Positions 7,324-15,637 of a DNA stretch of 64,000 nucleotides are shown here, piece after piece (position 1 is the stretch's first letter; the number at the start of each line of letters is the position of its first letter). Below the pieces are notes generated by a model. The model was not told the DNA's origin. It saw only the letters and a list, made by a program, of their open reading frames with translations, and made no database searches. Origin of the DNA: Mesorhizobium amorphae CCNWGS0123 (GTDB lineage: Bacteria; Pseudomonadota; Alphaproteobacteria; Rhizobiales; Rhizobiaceae). The position numbers and the translations under genes were made by a program. Location of the stretch: contig NZ_CP015318.1 of assembly GCF_001686985.1 (NCBI RefSeq), positions 1,548,001 to 1,612,000 of the forward strand, given 5' to 3'.

Positions 7324-8484
7324 CTATCCACTCTTCGTGATGAACCGTGCGCGTTCAAGCAGTTCATCGAACGTGATGATGTCGATGCTGCGGTTCTCAC
7401 GCCGGAACAGTTCAAAGGTGTCGCGCTTCACGTTCGCGGCTCTGTCGTTGTCGGCCTGTGAGAACTCGTCCCGCGAGCCAATGACAAGTATGCTTTTCGC
7501 GTTTCTTGTGCGGGCAGTCAGAAGGTCGCCTGCCTTGTTATGGTGCTCACCAGTCTGTGCGAAGGTAAGCCATTCTGCCTTCTGCTCAATGATCTGAGAA
7601 AAGGCGCCCAGGAATTCTGGACTGAATTCCCATGTCCCAGCACGTCCGCCACGGCTGGGTCGGAAAATCAGGGTGTCGGGCTTCTTGATTTCAACGAGCA
7701 CCGTGTAATCTGTAAAGGTCCCAAGGAAGTCGACTACAGGCTTGTTTCGGTTGTCAGTGCCGCCAGCGCCAACCGTCATTTCTCGATCAAACTGGCGCAT
7801 CACGCGGTAGTCGAGACCATAACCGAAAACCCACTGCTCGCGCTCAAAGAAGTCCTGCCAATGGGTCTCGCTCCAATCCTTGTGAAGCATGTGCTTTTCA
7901 TATTCTTCCAGTCCCTGCCTGCGGCCAAGAAGGATGTTGATTTCTTCGCTGGTCAGTTGCCCTTGCAAGGCGTGCAGAAGGCCGGTCCTCTGTCCCTCTG
8001 ACATATTCTTGATGCGGTCAAGGATCCCACGATCTGAGGCATCGATGATGGCCTTCGGCCCGGCCTTTGTGGATATGTCTTCGATATGGAAAGTGTCTTG
8101 GTTGGACAGGTCCACGAATTTGATTTGCGCCAGGAAGCTTTGAAGCCGGCTCCACTCGTCGGAGCGGAAACTGAATTCCTCCTTCTCCATCGCTTCAATC
8201 CAGCCGCCTGCCCGGGACTTGAAGGTTTCAAAGGTTAGCCGCTTCACCTGTTTGTCGTCTTGGGTGACAAGGGCAGTCACTTGTGTCTTGCGGATGTTGC
8301 CGGTCAGGCGAAGGCACATCGCGCCTTCGATCTCGCCAAGGTGAACTTCGTCGCTGCCTTCATTCACCATTCTGACATAGCGACGACGCTCCGTGTTCAA
8401 CCCGTGGTGCATGAAGACCTTCGTTATGTAGGTCTTGGCGTGTTTGCGCAGCTTGAAGAATTCGTATCCGCTATCGTCGCTCAT
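7324..8484 (-). CDS. sduA: Shedu-family anti-phage nuclease (SduA, DUF4263)
   Basis: The 386-residue protein ends in a DUF4263 nuclease domain. HWQDFFEREQWVFGYGLDYR near 208-227 is the typical entry to the domain. VVDFLG (Asp252) and VLVEIKKPDT (Glu265, Lys267) give the PD-(D/E)XK catalytic set, and a helix with FSQIIEQ follows at 295-301. The N-terminal ~190 residues are a variable region, thought to sense or restrain the nuclease in Shedu proteins. Shedu is a single-gene phage defence system. The gene is convergent with the retron reverse transcriptase, so each must have its own promoter. The ATG is preceded by AAGGAATGAG. Confidence 0.88.
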   Translation of the reverse strand: MSDDSGYEFFKLRKHAKTYITKVFMHHGLNTERRRYVRMVNEGSDEVHLGEIEGAMCLRLTGNIRKTQVTALVTQDDKQVKRLTFETFKSRAGGWIEAMEKEEFSFRSDEWSRLQSFLAQIKFVDLSNQDTFHIEDISTKAGPKAIIDASDRGILDRIKNMSEGQRTGLLHALQGQLTSEEINILLGRRQGLEEYEKHMLHKDWSETHWQDFFEREQWVFGYGLDYRVMRQFDREMTVGAGGTDNRNKPVVDFLGTFTDYTVLVEIKKPDTLIFRPSRGGRAGTWEFSPEFLGAFSQIIEQKAEWLTFAQTGEHHNKAGDLLTARTRNAKSILVIGSRDEFSQADNDRAANVKRDTFELFRRENRSIDIITFDELLERARFITKSG

Positions 8485-8932
8485 TCCTTGATACTATCGC
8501 AGACACGACGCAACCGGAACCGGACGGATTCTTTGAGGGTTATCGACTGACGCGGGGACGACATGAATGTGCTGTTTGGTTCCAATCCTCCAGTTTACGT
8601 CAAGACGGATCGAATAGGCATGCGGGCTGGCATCAATCACGAATGTCCTTCAGACCAACCTCGTCCCGATCCCGATTTTTTTTCGCGTTTTTACCGAAGG
8701 CGAATCTATCCAAGGTGATTGTGCTTGAGACCAAAGGCGACCAATTGGATAGCCCTTGCCGCCGCCTACAAGGTAAGCGGGAATGTCAAACTGACTGGTG
8801 CCAGCGTACAACAGGGCTGGACGCGACCCTCACAGGGCTGCCAACGAAGCATTCTAAGGTGGATACTCGGGTGGATTGGAAATCTGTTAAGTCTTATATC
8901 CTACTGGAAATAAAGCATTTTCAGTAGGGGAA
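8485..8932. other. Gap at the island edge with possible decayed coding remnant
   Basis: No intact gene is supported in these ~450 bases between the Shedu start and the tRNA 3' end. One forward frame around 8690-8760 reads VIVLETKGDQLDS, like the C-terminal nuclease part of some type III restriction or helicase proteins. A neighbouring frame continues with AAAYK, as if a frameshift separated them. The match is short and could be chance. The Shedu promoter must lie at the left end and any island attachment site at the right end. Confidence 0.25.
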
Positions 8933-9008
8933 TGGTGCCGCTTAGGTGACTCGAACACCTGACCCCATCATTACGAATGATGTGCTCTACCAACTGAGCT
9001 AAAGCGGC
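8933..9008 (-). tRNA. tRNA-Thr, anticodon CGU
   Basis: Read on the reverse strand this is a complete 76-nt tRNA. It has a 7-bp acceptor stem (GCCGCTT with AAGCGGC), a D-arm with AGCTCAGTTGGTAGAGC, and an anticodon stem ATCAT/ATGAT enclosing CGT. The T-loop reads TTCGAGT, and CCA is encoded. The anticodon reads ACG threonine codons. Its 3' end faces the accessory island, so it is the likely integration target. Confidence 0.95.
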
Positions 9009-9063
9009 CCGGGAAGCCAAGACCTCCAAGATGGGCTGCGTGATAGACTCAACCAGGTGGGAT

Positions 9064-9126
9064 TTCAAGATGGACCGTCACGAATTCAAGATGGGCGGCC
9101 GCGAATTCAGGTCGGGACGCGGCAAT
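9064..9126. repeat. Short tandem repeat, about 21-bp period, beside tRNA-Thr
   Basis: Units starting at 9064, 9085 and 9106 begin ttcaagatgga, ttcaagatggg and ttcaggtcggg and end in c-g-a-a or c-a-a, so three imperfect copies follow each other at a 21-base spacing. A related core (ccaagatggg) occurs earlier at 9026. The whole stretch 9009-9354 has no supported gene. Its function is unknown; it lies just upstream of the tRNA 5' end, where the tRNA promoter is also expected. Confidence 0.55.
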
Positions 9127-9354
9127 TCGTGTTGGCGTTCTACGCAGAACCCGAACTCCCATCGTACGCATCCGCCACCTGCTCGGACGGCGGCGCGCGG
9201 GCAGGTTGCGCTCGAAGGCACCGGGTGATCAGGCGAAATCTGTTGATTCTCTTGCTGAAAACCGCCGAAATCGGCCCTGGATGCATGCCCGGGGCAGAAT
9301 GCGGCCGCTCGCTTGTTGATTGATTGGTCGCCTGCGGCTAACGATCATGGCAAT

Positions 9355-10524
9355 GTGAGCGAACGTGCAGAGGGAATTCGCTTGGACCCGATCGAAAAAG
9401 CGATCCGCAACGCCTTCGACAAGGGCAATGCCGAGGACCGTGCGTTTCGCGAGCGGGTCTACCGCTCGGCCTTTGCCGCGCTGGACCGCGTGCTCCAGGC
9501 CAATCCGAATGTGACCGTGGAAGTCGCCATCAAGCGCCGCAAGGAGGTGCAGGCCAAGATCACCGAGATCGAATCCGAATTCCTGCCGGCGGTTCCCGAT
9601 ATTGCCCTGCAGACGGAAACCGACGCGGCAGCGCCCGCCGTGGAGGCGCCGACGGTGGCTGCGGCTGACGCCGCGCCGTCACCCGCTGTCGTCATCGACG
9701 GGCCGGTCCAGCCGCCTGCATCCGACGCGCCAAGGTCGCGCGTCCTGCCTGTCGTTCCAGACATCATGCCGGATGCGGTTCTTCCCGGTGCGCCCGCGCT
9801 CGATTCTCCGGCCATCCTTTCGACAGAAAGCGGTGAGGCCGAGGTGGCGCCGGACCGCGATGAGCGGCGCATAAGAGGGCGGCGCCTGCCGCTGACCGCG
9901 ATCTTCCTCGGCGTGACGCTGCTCGCCGCTGCCGGCATCGGCCTCTATTTCGCCAAGCAGACCGGCGTGTTCAAGACGCCGGCCCAACTCGACACGGCCC
10001 CGCCCGAAGCGCCGCCGACGGTCGAGGACGACGACTTCACGCCGCCTGCCGGCTCGCCGGAGAAGTCGGGCGAGGACGAACTGGCGCGTGACTGGATCAA
10101 TGTGTTTTCGCCTGCCGACCCGACCCATGTCGCGACACCGTCCGATGCCAAGGCCGAGGTGATGGAGGACGACACCGGTTCATTCCTGCGCATCCGCTCC
10201 GGCACCTCCGGCTCGGCCATCGCCTTCGATGTCGGCCAAGGCGTACTGGAAAAGCTTGCAGGCAAGCACGCGGTGTTCGACATTGTCGCCCGTTCAGAAG
10301 AGGGCAAGGAGACGCAGATTTCGGTCGATTGCAATTTCGGCGAGCTCGGCGATTGCGGCCGCAAGCGCTATGCGGTCGGCAACGAGCGCAACGAGTATCT
10401 GTTCGACGTGCAATTCCCGGACAAGGCCCCCGGTGCCGCCGGCACGATCGCCATCAATTCCGACTTCGACAAGCAGGGCAAGTCGGTCGACATCTATGAG
10501 ATTCGCGTCTCGATCGCGCAGTAA
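9355..10524 (+). CDS. Hypothetical membrane-anchored protein
   Basis: From the GTG at 9355 the product has 389 residues. An N-terminal helical domain (LDPIEKAIRNAFDKG) is followed by a long Ala/Pro/Asp-rich linker. One membrane segment lies near residues 185-205 (AIFLGVTLLAAAGIGLYFA). A second acidic linker leads to a C-terminal beta-rich domain with FLRIRSGTSG and YLFDVQF, like carbohydrate-binding or jelly-roll folds. The start is uncertain: a TTG at 9313 is in frame but the shorter form begins at the conserved-looking part. It converges on the DNA ligase gene with a 3-base gap. The function is unknown. Confidence 0.6.
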   Translation: MSERAEGIRLDPIEKAIRNAFDKGNAEDRAFRERVYRSAFAALDRVLQANPNVTVEVAIKRRKEVQAKITEIESEFLPAVPDIALQTETDAAAPAVEAPTVAAADAAPSPAVVIDGPVQPPASDAPRSRVLPVVPDIMPDAVLPGAPALDSPAILSTESGEAEVAPDRDERRIRGRRLPLTAIFLGVTLLAAAGIGLYFAKQTGVFKTPAQLDTAPPEAPPTVEDDDFTPPAGSPEKSGEDELARDWINVFSPADPTHVATPSDAKAEVMEDDTGSFLRIRSGTSGSAIAFDVGQGVLEKLAGKHAVFDIVARSEEGKETQISVDCNFGELGDCGRKRYAVGNERNEYLFDVQFPDKAPGAAGTIAINSDFDKQGKSVDIYEIRVSIAQ

Positions 10525-10527
10525 ATC

Positions 10528-12126
10528 TCACGCATCGAGCAGCGCCTGCAGCGTCTCGATGCGGTCGGCCTCGGCCGCGGGCTTGTCCCAGCGCAGCCGC
10601 GAAATGCGCGGAAAGCGCATGGCGACGCCCGATTTGTGCCGGGTCGAGCGGTTGAGCCCTTCGAACGCCACCTCCAGTACCAGCCCGTTCGTGCGGTCGG
10701 CGCGCACCGAGCGCACCGGGCCAAAGCGCTCGACCGTGTTGTCGCGGACATATTTGTCGATCTGCTTCAGCTCCTCGTCGGTGAAGCCGAAATAGGCCTT
10801 GCCGACCGGCACAAGCTCTTCCGCGCCTTCCGGGCCCGACCAGACGCCGAACGTATAGTCCGAGTAGAAGCTGGATCGCTTGCCGTGGCCGCGCTGCGCA
10901 TACATCAGCACCGCGTCGACCGTGTGCGGATCGCGCTTCCATTTGAACCATGGACCCTTCGGCCGGCCGGCGAGATAGGGCGAGTCCCAGCGCTTCAGCA
11001 TCACACCTTCGATGATCGGATGCGGCGGCGCCTGGCGCAGCCGTTCCAGCGCCGGCCAGTCCTCGAATGCGACCAGCGGTGAAAGATCGAAACGGCTGGG
11101 GTCGAGCGTGCCGACAAACGCCTCGAGGCGGAGCCGGCGCTCGCGGAGGGGCAGCGTGCGAAGGTCCTCGCCGTCGATCTGCAGCACGTCGTAGCAGCGC
11201 ATGAAGGCCGGATATTGCTGCTGCATTTTCGGGGTAACGGTCTTGCGGTTCAGCCGCTGCTGCAGGTCGGAGAACGTGCCTGTAGCAGAGGGCTCGCCGA
11301 CCAGCAGCTCGCCATCGAGGGCGGCCGAAAAATGCATCGCGTCGGCAAGGTCGGGAAAGGCGCCGGAGACGTCGTCGCCGGTGCGCGAATAGAGCCGGCG
11401 CACGCCGTCTTCGCAGACCGCCTGGACGCGGATGCCGTCCCATTTCCACTCCGCGGCATAGTCGGCCGGGTCGAGCTTTTCGAGATCGCCGTCACCGATC
11501 GGGTTGGACAGCATTACCGGCCGGAACAGGGCCGACGCCGTCCTTTGCGGTTTTTCCGCCTTGCCCTCCAGCCAGGCGAACAGGCCGGCATAGGGCGGCG
11601 TCAACCCGTGCCACAATTCCTCGATCTCGGCGACGTCGACCTTGCCGAACTCGGCCAGCGCCTGCTTGGCCAGCCGCGCCGAGACGCCGATCCGCAGGCC
11701 GCCGGTGACCAGCTTGATGATGGCGAAGCGGGCCGAGATGCTGGCACTGTCGAGCAATCTCGCCAGCACCTTCGGCCCATCGGAACGGCTCGCCGCCTGC
11801 AGTTTCGCCACCACCTCGCCGAGCGTCGGCTCCCGGTTCGGGATATGGTCCGGCGATTGCGGCCAGACCAGGGACACGGTCTCGGCGAGGTCGCCGACAT
11901 AGTCGTAGGAATAGCCGAACAGCACCGGGTCCATGCGCTCGACGACCAGCGCGCGCAGCATCGCCGGCTTTACCGCCGCGATCGACAGATCGCCGGTGAT
12001 CGCCGCCAGCGCCAGGCCGCGATCCGGATCCTCGACGCTGCGGAAGTAGTCGATGAGCAACGTCAGCTTGCCGTTGCGCGACGGCGTCAGCACGAGGCGG
12101 TCGAGGAGTTCGGCGAAGCGGTTCAT
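10528..12126 (-). CDS. ATP-dependent DNA ligase (damage-response type)
   Basis: This 532-residue ligase has an N-terminal DNA-binding domain (residues 1-200). The nucleotidyltransferase core carries motif I EWKWDGIR with the adenylated Lys at 228, later LDGELL, and EGVMLKRWDSPY near 400. An OB-fold ends in the basic GVAMRFPRISRLR. It seals nicked DNA using ATP. The ATG at 12126 begins the conserved MNRFAELLDR; upstream in-frame codons overlap the neighbouring gene. It follows the exonuclease by four bases, matching the bacterial ligase-associated damage-response module (ligase, exonuclease, DEXH helicase, PdeM endonuclease). The helicase and PdeM are not in this window. Confidence 0.88.
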   Translation of the reverse strand: MNRFAELLDRLVLTPSRNGKLTLLIDYFRSVEDPDRGLALAAITGDLSIAAVKPAMLRALVVERMDPVLFGYSYDYVGDLAETVSLVWPQSPDHIPNREPTLGEVVAKLQAASRSDGPKVLARLLDSASISARFAIIKLVTGGLRIGVSARLAKQALAEFGKVDVAEIEELWHGLTPPYAGLFAWLEGKAEKPQRTASALFRPVMLSNPIGDGDLEKLDPADYAAEWKWDGIRVQAVCEDGVRRLYSRTGDDVSGAFPDLADAMHFSAALDGELLVGEPSATGTFSDLQQRLNRKTVTPKMQQQYPAFMRCYDVLQIDGEDLRTLPLRERRLRLEAFVGTLDPSRFDLSPLVAFEDWPALERLRQAPPHPIIEGVMLKRWDSPYLAGRPKGPWFKWKRDPHTVDAVLMYAQRGHGKRSSFYSDYTFGVWSGPEGAEELVPVGKAYFGFTDEELKQIDKYVRDNTVERFGPVRSVRADRTNGLVLEVAFEGLNRSTRHKSGVAMRFPRISRLRWDKPAAEADRIETLQALLDA

Positions 12127-12130
12127 GCCA

Positions 12131-13141
12131 TCAATCGCCCTCGTCCTCATAACCAACCAGATGCAGCGGCCGCGCCGCGATGCCTTCCAGCTCGCACCAG
12201 CGCACCAGCGCCTCCTCGCGGCCATGCGTCACCCAGATCTCCTCAGCTCCCGTCTCCTTGACTGTGGCAGTCAGTTCGTCCCAGTCGGCATGGTCGGAAA
12301 TGATCAGCGGCAGCTCGACACCGCCTTGCTTGGCGCGTTGGCGGATGCGCATCCATCCGGACGCGAAGCACGAGATCGGATCGGGAAAGCGCCGCGCCCA
12401 GCGGTCGGCGAAGGCCGAGGGCGGTCCGACGACGATGGCCCCGGCGAAATCGTCCTTGCCGCCGCTGTCGACCGTTGCCGGATCGAGCTGCCCGAGGTCG
12501 ATGCCCTGGCTCTGGTAGTATTCGCTGAGCCTGGTCAGCGCGCCGTGGATGTAGATCGGCCTGTCGTAGCCGGCGTCGCGCAGCAGCCGCATGACGCGCT
12601 GCGCCTTGCCGAGCGCATAGGCGCCGACCAGATGCGAGCGTTCGGGAAACTGTGCCGCCGATTTCAGCAACCGGGCGATCTCCTGCGTATCCGGCGGATG
12701 CCGAAACACCGGCAGGCCGAATGTCGCCTCGGTGATGAACACGTCGCAGCGGACCGGTTCGAACGGCTCGCAGGTGGCGTCCTTCTGGCGTTTGTAGTCG
12801 CCGGAGGCGACGATGCGCAGCCCCTGACGCTCAACCGCGATCTGCGCCGAACCGAGCACATGGCCAGCCGGGTGGAATGTGACCGAGACGCCGTTGAGCG
12901 CCATCGTTTTGCCAAGCGCAGCCGTCTGCACGGTCTCGGCAAAACCTTCGCCGTAGCGCAGCTCCATGATGTCGAGTGTCTGCTGTGTCGCCAGCACCGA
13001 GCGATGGCCGGAGCGGGCATGGTCGGAATGGCCATGCGTGATCAGCGCCCGGTTGACCGGCCGCACCGGGTCGATGAAGAAATCGCCGGGCGGGCAGTAG
13101 AGGCCTTCCGGCCGGGGATGGAGCAGGTCGCTGGCGCGCAT
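12131..13141 (-). CDS. Ligase-associated metallo-beta-lactamase-fold exonuclease
   Basis: This 336-residue protein has the metallo-beta-lactamase motif THGHSDH (His36, His38, Asp40, His41). It continues with FHPAGHVLGSAQI and ASGDYK, then a beta-CASP-like region, like SNM1 and CPSF-type nucleases. Family members sit next to the ATP-dependent ligase and are thought to trim DNA ends before sealing. It is first in the transcript, four bases upstream of the ligase start, so translation is probably coupled. Confidence 0.85.
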   Translation of the reverse strand: MRASDLLHPRPEGLYCPPGDFFIDPVRPVNRALITHGHSDHARSGHRSVLATQQTLDIMELRYGEGFAETVQTAALGKTMALNGVSVTFHPAGHVLGSAQIAVERQGLRIVASGDYKRQKDATCEPFEPVRCDVFITEATFGLPVFRHPPDTQEIARLLKSAAQFPERSHLVGAYALGKAQRVMRLLRDAGYDRPIYIHGALTRLSEYYQSQGIDLGQLDPATVDSGGKDDFAGAIVVGPPSAFADRWARRFPDPISCFASGWMRIRQRAKQGGVELPLIISDHADWDELTATVKETGAEEIWVTHGREEALVRWCELEGIAARPLHLVGYEDEGD

Positions 13142-13250
13142 CCCGCCAAGATAGTTGCTAATTCAGCCGCGGGAAGCCTGTTGCAAGAGACTGCTGACTC
13201 ATCCTACAGCCAGCGGCCGATTACGTCCTGCCGGCAGGGATCCTTTCGCC

Positions 13251-14165
13251 ATGAAACCGTTCCAGGCCACGTCCGGCGACTTGACCGCAGACCGTCGCGC
13301 CGACTTCGCCGAGATGCTTTACGCCTCCGGCGAGCCGGCAGCGGCGGCCGAACTGCTGCTTGGCGCGCTGGAACTGGCGCCGCAATGGGCGGCCGGCTGG
13401 TTCCGTCTCGGTGAGATGCACGAGGCGGCCGCACCCGACAAGGCCGCGCAAGCCTGGACCATGGCGCTGACGCTGGAGCCGACGGACCGGCTGGGTGCCG
13501 CGCTGAAGTTGCAGCTGATCGGCAAGGCGCCCGCCGCCACGGCACCGCCCAGCGCCTTCGTCGAAATGCTGTTCGACCACTATGCCGAAAGCTTCGAGGA
13601 GTCGCTGGTCGACAAGCTCGGCTACCGGCTGCCCGACTTTCTCGACCAGGCCGTCCGCAGAGCGAGGCCGGGACGTTTCCGGCTGGTGCTCGACCTCGGC
13701 TGCGGCACCGGCCTGATGGGGCAGAGGCTGCGGTCGGTGGCCGACCGGCTGGAGGGCTACGACATCTCCGCCGCCATGCTCAAGAAGGCACGCGCCAAGG
13801 GCGTTTACGATCTGCTCGCCAAGGCGGATTTGCAGGACTTTTCCTATGTCAGGCCGAAAGCCGACCTCGTGGTGGCGGCCGATGTGTTCATCTATGTCGG
13901 CGCGCTCGATCGCGTGATCAGCAGGATCGCCGGCCTGCTTGCCGGTGACGGCCTGTTTGCCTTCTCCGTCGAGACATTGGTGGGCGAAGGCGGGTTCGCG
14001 CTGCAGCCGTCACGCCGCTACGCGCATTCGCACGCCTATGTCGGGCAGGTTCTGGCAGCCAACGGCTTTTCGGTCCTGTCGATGGACCCTACCGTGATCC
14101 GGCTGGATCGCAGCCAGCCGGTCGAAGGGCTCGCCGTCGTGGCGGCGCTGCCGGCCAACACCTGA
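13251..14165 (+). CDS. TPR-containing SAM-dependent methyltransferase
   Basis: The 304-residue protein has an N-terminal helical repeat region (residues 10-85, LYASGEPAAAAELLLGALEL and WFRLGEMHEAA) that looks like TPRs. A class I methyltransferase follows, with motif I VLDLGCGTGLMG near 145-156 and VVAADVFIYVG as the post-I/II strand. The substrate is unknown. The ATG at 13251 is chosen because it begins the conserved part and has CAGGGA upstream. It is divergent from the exonuclease gene with about 110 bases between. Confidence 0.75.
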   Translation: MKPFQATSGDLTADRRADFAEMLYASGEPAAAAELLLGALELAPQWAAGWFRLGEMHEAAAPDKAAQAWTMALTLEPTDRLGAALKLQLIGKAPAATAPPSAFVEMLFDHYAESFEESLVDKLGYRLPDFLDQAVRRARPGRFRLVLDLGCGTGLMGQRLRSVADRLEGYDISAAMLKKARAKGVYDLLAKADLQDFSYVRPKADLVVAADVFIYVGALDRVISRIAGLLAGDGLFAFSVETLVGEGGFALQPSRRYAHSHAYVGQVLAANGFSVLSMDPTVIRLDRSQPVEGLAVVAALPANT

Positions 14166-14285
14166 CGTCTTTTCCTGTTTGAAAATGTGATTATGTTTTT
14201 TCGGTCCGCGCCTGCATCACTCGTGCCGGTTCGCGAAATGGCCTGATTTGTGGGCGAAGGCCATACTCGATACGGAGCAGATCCC

Positions 14286-14657
14286 ATGCGCTGGATGGTG
14301 GTTTTGGCATCTTGCCTGGCAATGGCCGGTTGCGTTGGTGGCACTTCGATGGCGGAACGCCAGGACGAGAATGTCCAGTCCTCGCTGCAATATGACAACG
14401 TGCCTTGCGATCAGTTGCTGGCGCAGCGCAATGGGTTGGCGCAGCAATACAACCTTCCGACCACCGCGAAGCCGACCTTCTCCAATCCCGCGATGGGCTT
14501 CGGCCCGTTCACGCCCGACATGCGCTCCAAGGCCAAGCGCGATAGCGACAAGGCCAGCGGTGAGATCGACGCCATGAACCGGTCGATCGAGCGCCGCGAC
14601 TGCGGCAAGCCGAAGAAGAAGGAAACCTTCGCCCTGCCGGGCGCTAAAACTGGTTGA
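14286..14657 (+). CDS. Small putative lipoprotein
   Basis: The 123-residue protein begins with a short signal peptide ending in a lipobox (LAMAGC), so the Cys near residue 15 would be lipidated. The mature part is polar and basic near the end (GKPKKKE), with two further cysteines. A GGAGCAG ribosome site precedes the ATG at 14286. No family is recognised. It converges on the reductase gene at 14668. Confidence 0.6.
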   Translation: MRWMVVLASCLAMAGCVGGTSMAERQDENVQSSLQYDNVPCDQLLAQRNGLAQQYNLPTTAKPTFSNPAMGFGPFTPDMRSKAKRDSDKASGEIDAMNRSIERRDCGKPKKKETFALPGAKTG

Positions 14658-14667
14658 AGGCGAAGCC

Positions 14668-15609
14668 TCAGTAACCCGCCTTGCGATCCACCAGATTCTC
14701 TAGCTTTTCGCCGCGCTCGTAAGCCGCCATCTGCCGCAGCATGATCGGCACCAGATGGACAGGGTCGGACGTCGCCGCCGCATGCGGCGTGACGAACACT
14801 TTTGGATGCGCCCATAGCGGGCTGGTCTTGGGCAGCGGCTCAACCTCGAACACGTCGAGGCTGGCTTCCTTCAGCGTGCCGTCCTCCAGCGCGCGCAAGA
14901 TGTCTGCGTCCTTCTGCAGCCGTCCGCGCCCGGCATTGATCAGCACCGAGCCGCCGAGGCCGTTGCGCTTCCTGAGCTCCTTCAGGAGACCGTAGTTGAC
15001 GATGCCCTGTGTCTGGGTGGTCAGCGGCAAGAGCACCACCAACATGTCCGTGGCGTTCAGGAACGGGATCAGTCCCGCATCGCCCGCATAGGTGGACACG
15101 CCCTTCATCGGGTGCTCGCTGCGCGACCAGCCATTGACGGCAAAGCCGAGCGACAACAGCACCGACGCCGCCGCGCGGCCGAGATTGCCGAGCCCCATGA
15201 TGCCGACGGAGATGTCACCGGCCGGCCGCTGCGGCGGTTCGTGCCAGGTCTTCTTCTTCTGCTGCGCCTGATAGAGCATGCCCTGGCGATGGTGGTCGAG
15301 CACCCGCCAGACGACATACTCGGTCATGTACTGCGTCAGATTGTCGGCGACGACCTTGACGATCGGCACTTCCGGCAGGCCTGGGTCGGCGAAGATATGG
15401 TCGACGCCGGCGCCGATCGAGAAGATGGCGCGCAGATTGGGCAGTTTCGACAAGAGGTTCGGCTTCTGCTTCCACACCACCGCGTAGCTGATCGAGGGAT
15501 CGCTGGCCCCGTCCGGCTCGAGCACGACCTCGCGCTCGGCCGACAGCAGCTCGCGCCAGCGCTGCGGATGAAAGCCGGTGACGGCAAGCAGGATACGGCC
15601 CTTTTCCAT
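14668..15609 (-). CDS. D-2-hydroxyacid dehydrogenase (glyoxylate/hydroxypyruvate reductase A-like)
   Basis: This 313-residue enzyme has the NAD(P)-binding motif MGLGNLGRAA near 138-147, IGAGVDHIF, and VLINAGRGRLQ with the catalytic Arg. A Glu in FEVEPL and a His in TPHAAATS complete the active site. It would reduce glyoxylate or hydroxypyruvate in the cytoplasm. The pattern is closest to GhrA, though substrate cannot be fixed from sequence. It stands 28 bases downstream of yejF on the same strand and might be the last gene of that transcript. Confidence 0.82.
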   Translation of the reverse strand: MEKGRILLAVTGFHPQRWRELLSAEREVVLEPDGASDPSISYAVVWKQKPNLLSKLPNLRAIFSIGAGVDHIFADPGLPEVPIVKVVADNLTQYMTEYVVWRVLDHHRQGMLYQAQQKKKTWHEPPQRPAGDISVGIMGLGNLGRAAASVLLSLGFAVNGWSRSEHPMKGVSTYAGDAGLIPFLNATDMLVVLLPLTTQTQGIVNYGLLKELRKRNGLGGSVLINAGRGRLQKDADILRALEDGTLKEASLDVFEVEPLPKTSPLWAHPKVFVTPHAAATSDPVHLVPIMLRQMAAYERGEKLENLVDRKAGY

Positions 15610-15637
15610 CTGCGGATGTTTTCCCTGTTGCTTCAGC

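Larger units (their letters stand above)
1..8932. mobile_element. Accessory defence island abutting tRNA-Thr (left end outside window)
   Basis: This block ends at the encoded CCA end of a tRNA-Thr gene, and the core chromosome resumes on the other side of the tRNA. Tyrosine-integrase islands usually insert at tRNA 3' ends, which fits the orientation seen. The block is visibly richer in A+T than the core genes, gene orientation is mixed, and most products are unknown. It holds a retron, a Shedu nuclease, a PD-(D/E)XK nuclease-like protein and a GIY-YIG protein. No integrase, transposase or second copy of the tRNA 3' end was seen, so the far boundary and mobility are inferred. Confidence is moderate. 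Confidence 0.55.

Noticed and set aside
1..8932. CRISPR array or second copy of the tRNA 3' end in the island
   Set aside because: No regularly spaced identical repeats with unique spacers, and no repeat of the tRNA 3' segment, were seen by eye.
9031..9323. Short frames over the 21-bp repeat beside the tRNA
   Set aside because: The 'protein' only repeats the DNA unit (FQDG, IQDG, IQVG) and has no ribosome site.
10454..11449. 331-codon frame on the reverse strand inside the ligase gene
   Set aside because: Arg/Ala/Pro-rich shadow of the ligase in another frame, typical of high G+C DNA.
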